DNA from: Noviherbaspirillum galbum
GTDB lineage: Bacteria; Pseudomonadota; Gammaproteobacteria; Burkholderiales; Burkholderiaceae_D
Assembly: GCF_010974945.1 (NCBI RefSeq)
Contig: NZ_JAAIVB010000069.1
Location: 86,310-150,309, forward strand
Reading direction: 5' to 3'
DNA length: 64,000 nt
Below are positions 58,274 to 64,000 of the stretch, in pieces (the stretch's first letter is position 1; the number at the start of each line of letters is the position of its first letter). Both the position numbers and the translations under genes were made by a program. The notes beneath the pieces were generated by a model, which did not search any database, was not told where the DNA came from, and was given only the letters and a program-made list of their open reading frames with translations.

Positions 58274-59542
58274 GTGGCTCAACTCGAATTCATAGACTAT
58301 ACCCCGTGGCGCGAGGAAATCGACGGCGACGCTCTCCAATTCGTCCCTGATAAGTTGGGTCGCCCTATTAAAGGGCTTCCGACGATTTTTTGGAGTAATG
58401 GCGAACCCTGGTCCGAAGCGAACCATTTTTCAATAGAAAAAGTTTTAAGCAATCAAGGACAGTCCACTAAGACCGCTCTGGCGCTAATGAAGCACTTGGC
58501 AGCTTACGCGAATTGGCTGGAATCTGAGGGCCTTGACTGGCGTCATTTCCCGGTGCGCAGGGATGACCGATCGGTAGTGCGGTTTCGTGGCTATTTGATT
58601 GATCAGCGCGACCGAACGGGAGGTCTCTCGCCCGGCACAACAACGGCTCGGATGGCGGCAGTCATCCAGTTTTATCGTCACGTTCAGGCCTATGGACTCA
58701 TAGCGAAGAGTTCACCTCTGTGGAAGGACCGTATGACAGTGATCCGCTACCATGACTCTGTTGGCTTTGAGCGAGCAATCATGCGGCTGTCATCCGAGCT
58801 TGCCATCCCCAACCGGAAGCGAAACGGGCTGCACCTTGAGGATGGCCTCACGCCGTTACGAACTGAAGACGTTGCGAAGTTGATGAAGTTCACCCAAGAA
58901 CAAAATCTGCGGGAACTGCACTTAATGCTCTCCCTAGGCATTCTCGCTGGAGCACGAATCGACACTATTACCAGTCTTGGCGTCAAGAATATTGAAACAG
59001 CATACCCGGACGTTCAAACTCCTGGCACCTACCGCTTGCGAGTTGGCCCCGGAACGGGTGTGCGGACGAAGTTCGATGTGTCTGGCGAATTGATGGTTCC
59101 GAAATTCCTCATCGACAATCTTAAAGAGTACTCCTACTCCATGCAGCGGCTCAGGCGGCAGGATCTGGCAAGCGAGCCCAATCGTGGACTGTTGTTCCTG
59201 ACAAGTCGGGGCAATCCGTACGTGTCCAGCACTTTCAATCGGCTGATGACAGACTTGCGGCGAAATGCCGTTGCTGACGGACTACGATTTATGCACAGTT
59301 TTAAGTTTCATCAAACACGCGCCACATTTGGAACGTGGCTGATGGGTGTTGCAATAAGTGTGGCCGGTCCAAAAGTCGCCGTCGAGTTTGTGAAACAGAC
59401 CATGTTGCACAGGCATGAGAGGACAACATTCCTCTATGTACGCTTCCTTGAAGAGGCTCCCATAAAAGCACAGATGGCCAAGGAATTCAGCCAAGCTTTT
59501 TCCGGCCTATTGAAACGCGACTGGACCCAATATCATGCGTGA
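58274..59542 (+). CDS. Tyrosine recombinase (first of three)
   Basis: 422 residues from a GTG at 58274. The catalytic domain appears intact: Arg in AGARIDTITSL, HQTR in the FKFHQTRATFG box, and LHRHERTTFLYVRF with His and the Tyr nucleophile. The N-terminal 190 residues hold the core-binding domain. The stop overlaps the next start by 8 bp. This is probably the catalytic recombinase of the element. Confidence 0.9.
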   Translation: MAQLEFIDYTPWREEIDGDALQFVPDKLGRPIKGLPTIFWSNGEPWSEANHFSIEKVLSNQGQSTKTALALMKHLAAYANWLESEGLDWRHFPVRRDDRSVVRFRGYLIDQRDRTGGLSPGTTTARMAAVIQFYRHVQAYGLIAKSSPLWKDRMTVIRYHDSVGFERAIMRLSSELAIPNRKRNGLHLEDGLTPLRTEDVAKLMKFTQEQNLRELHLMLSLGILAGARIDTITSLGVKNIETAYPDVQTPGTYRLRVGPGTGVRTKFDVSGELMVPKFLIDNLKEYSYSMQRLRRQDLASEPNRGLLFLTSRGNPYVSSTFNRLMTDLRRNAVADGLRFMHSFKFHQTRATFGTWLMGVAISVAGPKVAVEFVKQTMLHRHERTTFLYVRFLEEAPIKAQMAKEFSQAFSGLLKRDWTQYHA

Positions 59543-61259
59543 CAATCTGCGGCAGCGCGACCTAACATTTACATCGATCCCGGTTGGCAAAAAAGAGACG
59601 CCCCTCAGCCTTAACAGGTTGCTATACAAAGGCGGTGCATCCGTTAAGGTGACTAAGGCAAACAAAGCCATCCAGGATGGATCGCTGGGCAAAGTGCTGC
59701 CAGATCGCTTCGAACTGGTGCAGCGTATATATGACTTAATCAATGGAGATATTGCTGGTGGCGGGAGTGTTGAGACAGCCAAAGTTCAGATCTCGTATCT
59801 GTTCTTATTTTTTGTCTGGGGAGATACTTCCGGAGCCGTCCTGAGCATTGCCGAGGTAGAGCGGACATATGCTGCCTGGGTCGAGAATTTATGGCATCGG
59901 TCGAAGATAAAAAAAGACTTGGCTGAGCTTACCGCCTACACGTACGCAACAGCCGTAGGCAGAATTCTGGATTGTATCCTCGAACGATTAAGCCCTATTG
60001 TAGGAGCTACAAGAATCAGGAACCCTCGCAAGCGAAAAACGCCGCAAGACATCGTTGCAGAGAAGCAGAGCTTGCATCGAACATTTGCGTTTGGCCGCTT
60101 GCTGCAAGATATTTGTGACGGCACACCGCTTAGCGTGATTTGGGAGAGTTATCCCCCGGTGCGTATCCCTATGCAGCAGGGCGGAGAAATTGCATTTAAA
60201 GGTCGAGGACCAGTTATGCACCTGGAGCATCCTGTGCATCGGAATTATCTGTCCAGATTGCAGAAACGTGCATGCGTATATGCAGACGACCGATCATTGA
60301 ACTACAGCCACCGCGTAACCTTAATCAATTTCCGGATCATGGCGGAGATGCTGATGTTTATCGGACAGACTGGCATGAACATGTCGCAGGCCCAAGGACT
60401 GCGATTAAGGCACTTTGCGTATTCGAGCGACATCGACGGATACAAAGTGCGGGATTATAAGCACAGGCGCGGCGGTGAAGTGCTGTTCGAAATCTTTAGT
60501 GAATACCGGCCCCATTTCGAAAGATATCTTGCGTGGCGAAGGGATATCTTCCCTTCGGAAGAACGACTCTTCCCAATTATCAGGGCATCTGGGGTGCGCA
60601 ACGATTCTTACATCGCCTTCTCGTCCATCAAGAGTGCTTGCGAGCAGGCGAGCGTAGCATGGACGCCCCCAAGTGCACTGCGCGGAGTCCGTGTGAATTG
60701 GCTGTTGAGGCGCAGCGGTGATCCGGACATGACGGCCGGCATGTCGCAGCATTCCAAGCAAACTTTGATAAAGGATTACGAAGTGCCATCGCTGCAGCGT
60801 GCGATTAATGAAGTCACGCACTTTCATCAGAAGAACGATCCGGTGCTGGCTGGCTCCGATCTATTCGTCGCTGTTGCTCCTGGTGAGTGCAATGGGAAAC
60901 CGAAGGTGTTTAAGAATAAGCCCGACACGGCCGTCGACCCGAACTGCAGGAATCCATCTGGGTGTTTATGGTGCTGCCATCACCGTGACCTCGACTCGCT
61001 TGAATATGTGTGGTCGCTTGCCTGCTTTCGACACCTGAAAATCCTTGAATTGAGCCGGCAGCCTCTGGATAGAAACAGCAAAGTCACTCACCCTGCCGAG
61101 CACACGATTGAAAGGATAAGCGAAAAAATGACCTGGTTCCGCGAGTCTAATGGTATGCGGCGCGACTGGGTGGTAGAAGCGCTTGCCCGCGTGGAAGAAG
61201 GACACTACCACGATCAGTGGTCATATTTAATCGAAGCCATAGAGGTGTCGTCCGCATGA
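59535..61259 (+). CDS. Recombinase-like protein with degenerate active site (second of three)
   Basis: 574 residues. The position of the first Arg reads TGMNMSQAQGL (no Arg), and the second box (LRGVRVNWLLRRSGD) and the late Tyr region (KQTLIKDYEVP) are only partly kept. A C-terminal Cys/His cluster (CRNPSGCLWCCHH) may bind zinc. It likely acts as a structural or targeting partner. It is coupled on both sides (8-bp and 4-bp overlaps). Confidence 0.82.
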   Translation: MRDNLRQRDLTFTSIPVGKKETPLSLNRLLYKGGASVKVTKANKAIQDGSLGKVLPDRFELVQRIYDLINGDIAGGGSVETAKVQISYLFLFFVWGDTSGAVLSIAEVERTYAAWVENLWHRSKIKKDLAELTAYTYATAVGRILDCILERLSPIVGATRIRNPRKRKTPQDIVAEKQSLHRTFAFGRLLQDICDGTPLSVIWESYPPVRIPMQQGGEIAFKGRGPVMHLEHPVHRNYLSRLQKRACVYADDRSLNYSHRVTLINFRIMAEMLMFIGQTGMNMSQAQGLRLRHFAYSSDIDGYKVRDYKHRRGGEVLFEIFSEYRPHFERYLAWRRDIFPSEERLFPIIRASGVRNDSYIAFSSIKSACEQASVAWTPPSALRGVRVNWLLRRSGDPDMTAGMSQHSKQTLIKDYEVPSLQRAINEVTHFHQKNDPVLAGSDLFVAVAPGECNGKPKVFKNKPDTAVDPNCRNPSGCLWCCHHRDLDSLEYVWSLACFRHLKILELSRQPLDRNSKVTHPAEHTIERISEKMTWFRESNGMRRDWVVEALARVEEGHYHDQWSYLIEAIEVSSA

Positions 61260-63292
61260 AAACTGGCAATCTTAGAGAATTCACGTTTGGCATCCAGACC
61301 GATCTCGTGACGTCAGCGTCGAACAATTACCGCATACCATCATGGCCTCCCTCGTTCGACTGGCCAGTGGTTATAGACGCACAGGGCGCGGTTGTATCGC
61401 GCTGGAGTGACTCAAGATGGGACTTGACTCCGTGGGCCGGCTACCCGACCAGTATAAAATTCAGTGAGGATGGTCCCCTCTCAGAGGAGACCATTGATGA
61501 TGAAAACGCTGAACTGTTAAGAATGATTGCGGCATGGTTCATCTGGGGGTCGCGGTCAGCGCAAAAGGTAACCACGTTCATGAAAATTTACAGCACGATC
61601 AAGCCCATAGTTGACTTGTGCACTCGCAATGGTATCAGCGCAGCCCAACTGATGCAGTTTCCGAAGGTGTTTGAGCAAGTGCCCGGTGTCATGGCGCAAA
61701 GCTCATACGGTACCGCGATCATGTACCTCCACCGGCTTTATGACGGCCGAAGTAGTATCGGCTTTACAATAATTGACCAAAATGGATTAAAGCGGCTGGC
61801 AGAGGTTGCTCCTGACCACGAGTTAGTGCAGACGCCTTACATTCCGCCGCGCATATGGACCTACCAGGTCAAGCGTCTACATGAGTGTCTGACGGATTTC
61901 ATTGGGCATCGCGAGAAAATCGAATCATGTTTCCGGTTCTGTCTGGACTCCTACATTGAGTATTACGGATCGCTGGAGGCATCGTTGAAGACAGGAGGCA
62001 CGATTAGTGGTAGCCCATTCAATCTTAATGCACGATACCGAAAGAATTACCGGTACATTGGAACCTTCCCCGAAATTGCCGCGCGCTTCGGCATTGCCGA
62101 CTTGTTGAGCAAATGGGTCGTTCCTCGATCCGAAGAACTGACGGTGAGCGACTTCTCCACCTACTTCTCACTCGTAACCTGTGCTGGAATGATGTACATC
62201 GCCAACTTCACTTTACAGCGAAGCAAGGAGCTATCCACGCTTCGAACCAGTTGCCTGCAATGGGAAGAGGATGAAAAGCTCGGACGAGTACCAATCATCT
62301 GCGGCGAAACGACCAAGACAGACCCAGACGCGGATGCGCGTTGGGTGGCTAGTCCCAGCGTCGAACCGGCAATTCAAGCGCTCACGACTATGGCGCAACT
62401 GAGGATGGTGTGCGATCAGGGGAATCCCAGTATTAGACCTTCTCCGGCGGATCAGGACGATCCCTATTTAGCAAGCACAGCGACGGAGCCTTGGGGATCT
62501 GCGTGCGGTCACGCCCGCCGATACAATGTTCGTGGACATCCCGCTTCGCTTTCGCAGACGATGCAGTATTACACCTTGTTGCTCGATCCTGACCAGATAA
62601 GGATCACTACTGAGGACTTGGAAGTGGCCCGAAGACTTACGCCAAACCTACAGGAAGATAAGTTTGCTGTTGGGAAGGTTTGGCCATTGGGTTGGCACCA
62701 ATATCGACGCACGGGGGCTGTCAACATGTTCGCTTCAGGAATCATCTCAGATAGCACGATGCAACAGCAAATGAAACATTCGTCGCGGTTGATGCCGCTT
62801 TACTATGGGCGTCATCACGGCCGCCTGCATTTTAATAAAGAGGTGGAGAAGGCCGTTGTGTTGGCGATGTACCAGGCACAAGCGGCGCTGATTAAGTCTG
62901 CCGTCAACGACGATAGATTCGTGTCACCTCATGTGGGAGGAAATAGAGAGGTGCTTGCCGTGAACGTGCTAGGCGCCAAGGACATGAAAGACCTCGCAAT
63001 GATGGTCAAGAAGGGAACAGTTACATTCCGCGAGCACCGTCTTGGTGGTTGCATGAAAGCCGGGGTATGCGAGTACGGTGGAATCGAATCGGTTGCTCGT
63101 TGCGCCGGCGCGGATTCCGCCAAGCCTTGCGTCGATGTCCTATACGACCGCGCCAAAGAACCGCAGGTACGTGCAGATTACCGCCGCAATGCAGAAGAAA
63201 TGAAACGGTACACCCCTGAGTCACCGCGATATCAAGCCCTCGCCGCAGAGCGCAAAGCCATGGAGAATTACTTCAATGTCATCTCAGCATAA
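61256..63292 (+). CDS. Large tyrosine recombinase-like protein (third of three)
   Basis: 678 residues from the ATG at 61256 (ATGA overlap). Recognisable boxes: QRSKELSTLR (first Arg), GWHQYRRTG (HxxR), KHSSRLMPLYYGRH (His and Tyr). A Cys cluster near the C-terminus (GGCMKAGVCEYGG, then CAGADSAKPC) suggests a zinc site. It is larger than classical integrases and similar in size to TnpB of Tn554. It may be catalytically active together with the first protein. Confidence 0.85.
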   Translation: MKTGNLREFTFGIQTDLVTSASNNYRIPSWPPSFDWPVVIDAQGAVVSRWSDSRWDLTPWAGYPTSIKFSEDGPLSEETIDDENAELLRMIAAWFIWGSRSAQKVTTFMKIYSTIKPIVDLCTRNGISAAQLMQFPKVFEQVPGVMAQSSYGTAIMYLHRLYDGRSSIGFTIIDQNGLKRLAEVAPDHELVQTPYIPPRIWTYQVKRLHECLTDFIGHREKIESCFRFCLDSYIEYYGSLEASLKTGGTISGSPFNLNARYRKNYRYIGTFPEIAARFGIADLLSKWVVPRSEELTVSDFSTYFSLVTCAGMMYIANFTLQRSKELSTLRTSCLQWEEDEKLGRVPIICGETTKTDPDADARWVASPSVEPAIQALTTMAQLRMVCDQGNPSIRPSPADQDDPYLASTATEPWGSACGHARRYNVRGHPASLSQTMQYYTLLLDPDQIRITTEDLEVARRLTPNLQEDKFAVGKVWPLGWHQYRRTGAVNMFASGIISDSTMQQQMKHSSRLMPLYYGRHHGRLHFNKEVEKAVVLAMYQAQAALIKSAVNDDRFVSPHVGGNREVLAVNVLGAKDMKDLAMMVKKGTVTFREHRLGGCMKAGVCEYGGIESVARCAGADSAKPCVDVLYDRAKEPQVRADYRRNAEEMKRYTPESPRYQALAAERKAMENYFNVISA

Positions 63293-63704
63293 TGGATCAC
63301 TAAGCGCGGAAGAGCGCTTCCGCCAAGCCTTCGAGCGCTTAAAGGCCGACGCACCGAAGGTATTGACGCCAGGAACGCCAGTCACCCAAAACAATGTGGC
63401 TCGGGAGGCCGGATGCGATCCGTCTGCCCTAAAGAAAGCCCGGTTCCCTGCACTTATTAGAGAGATTCAGGCGTACTCTGAAATTCATCAAGCAAATGTC
63501 GAATCGGCCGCGCAGAAGACAAAGAAGCGTCGTACCGCCAACCGCTCCATACAGCAGCGCATGGAAGATGCTATTAAGCAAAGGGATGAAATGGCGTCCA
63601 AGTTAATCAGTGCGGGCAGGCGTATCTTGGAGCTAGCCGAAGAAAATAGGAGCCTACAACAGCGCCTGAACGAGGTTCAACCTCCGCCGGCACGTATCTT
63701 TTAG
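63276..63704 (+). CDS. HTH/coiled-coil accessory protein of the element
   Basis: 142 residues overlapping the third recombinase by 17 bp. A helix-turn-helix-like region (VTQNNVAREAGCDPSALKKARFPALI) is followed by a long coiled coil. Size and place match TnpC of Tn554-like elements and the small accessory genes of similar recombinase trios, which influence insertion orientation or frequency. Confidence 0.8.
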   Translation: MSSQHNGSLSAEERFRQAFERLKADAPKVLTPGTPVTQNNVAREAGCDPSALKKARFPALIREIQAYSEIHQANVESAAQKTKKRRTANRSIQQRMEDAIKQRDEMASKLISAGRRILELAEENRSLQQRLNEVQPPPARIF

Positions 63705-63813
63705 CAGAAGAATGCGTATTGACGATACGCTGTACCGACTCCGCGGTGGACGGCAAGCATATAACGATACTTCGTAATAACCTAGTCCGGTCCGTTGTCC
63801 GCACCTTTTACGC

Positions 63814-64000
63814 TACTTCATCTTCATCAACTCCGTGAACCACACCGGATTTTGTGGAGGCACCAACATTTGAGAGAATGGTGCCATGAACAAAAAACGT
63901 AACCGTTCACCCCGCAGGAAAATTGCGGGAGTCAAGGCCGACGTGGCGAAGTGCTGACCGGCGGCAATGAATAGCGAGTGTGAGCGAGCGGCACGCAACG
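63814..64000. other. Right flank of the element, nothing certain
   Basis: A 23-codon plus ORF (from 63886, starting MNKKRNRSPRRK) and a 61-codon minus ORF are open but unsupported. The basic start recalls transposase starts, so an IS remnant is possible; too little is in the window to decide. Confidence 0.25.

Larger units (their letters stand above)
58203..63813 (+). mobile_element. Element with three tandem tyrosine-recombinase-like genes
   Basis: Four overlapping rightward genes (recombinase, two recombinase-like, HTH/coiled coil). The left boundary read outward (TGTCCATACACTTCTACTC, from 58219) resembles the right boundary read outward (TGTCCGCACCTTTTACGC, from 63796), giving candidate imperfect inverted ends about 5.6 kb apart. 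GC content is lower than in the flanks. The layout recalls Tn554-type TnpABC, RIT elements and Gamma-Mobile-Trio systems; I cannot decide which from sequence alone. Confidence 0.65.

Noticed and set aside
1..64000. tRNA or rRNA genes
   Set aside because: No cloverleaf with a TTCGANTC arm or rRNA-like stretch was recognised on either strand.

Overview
The window is a stretch of a conjugative plasmid (or a plasmid-like integrative element) from a high-GC proteobacterium. Codon use, GC content and gene types fit a betaproteobacterium of the order Burkholderiales, but no single sequence proves the host. No rRNA or tRNA gene and no core chromosomal housekeeping gene is visible. Most genes belong to transfer, replication, plasmid maintenance, recombination and signalling.

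Layout. (1) 1-28 kb holds an F-type (MPF-F) type IV secretion system. A long leftward operon runs from a lytic transglycosylase (18.6 kb) through a GspE/PilB-like ATPase, two Dsb-like thioredoxin-fold proteins, TraL, TraE, TraK, TraB, TraV, TraA, TraC, TrbI, an S26 peptidase, a TrbC-TraW fusion and TraU. TraF and TraH face right, and TraG and the coupling protein TraD face left. (2) 28-30.7 kb is a rightward operon led by a PfkB-like/GGDEF fusion. (3) 30.7-36 kb is a cluster of very small genes on the minus strand. Several have their own terminator, and the cluster includes a PemK-like toxin-antitoxin pair and a LuxR-type regulator. (4) 36-48.9 kb carries a RecD-like helicase, a putative single-strand annealing protein, an exonuclease III-like enzyme, a GAF-EAL phosphodiesterase, a tyrosine recombinase, a large unknown protein behind an array of palindromes, and a DnaJ-like protein. 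(5) 48.9-54.6 kb contains a PilT-like ATPase, a candidate small RNA, the replication initiator, an AT-rich iteron origin with two DnaA boxes, and a TnpB/Cas12-like RuvC protein with an upstream HTH regulator. (6) 55.5-58 kb has a Cache/REC/GAF signalling operon, a CoiA-like protein and a small ribbon-helix-helix-like protein. (7) 58.2-63.8 kb is a mobile element of three tandem tyrosine-recombinase-like genes plus an HTH/coiled-coil gene. It has candidate imperfect inverted ends and appears to have cut a small gene.

Regulation. The strongest new signal is a promoter family with ten members. Each has an invariant ATTATTTC, usually preceded by an A-rich tract, followed at exactly 15 nt after TTTCNN by a -10-like hexamer, usually of the form TANNNT. 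Members sit before traC, traA, a lipoprotein gene, traF, the lytic transglycosylase, traD, the PfkB-GGDEF gene, the PilT-like gene, the TnpB/Cas12-like gene, and a site near the luxR/recD genes. This ties the transfer genes, c-di-GMP synthesis and an orphan RNA-guided-nuclease-like protein into one apparent plasmid regulon. The -35 position does not resemble the sigma-70 consensus, so an activator or an alternative sigma factor is likely. The protein at 1.0-2.5 kb has a stretch that resembles sigma region 2 and is a speculative candidate.

The transfer relaxase, TraN and a clear partition ParA/ParB pair were not seen and may lie outside the window.
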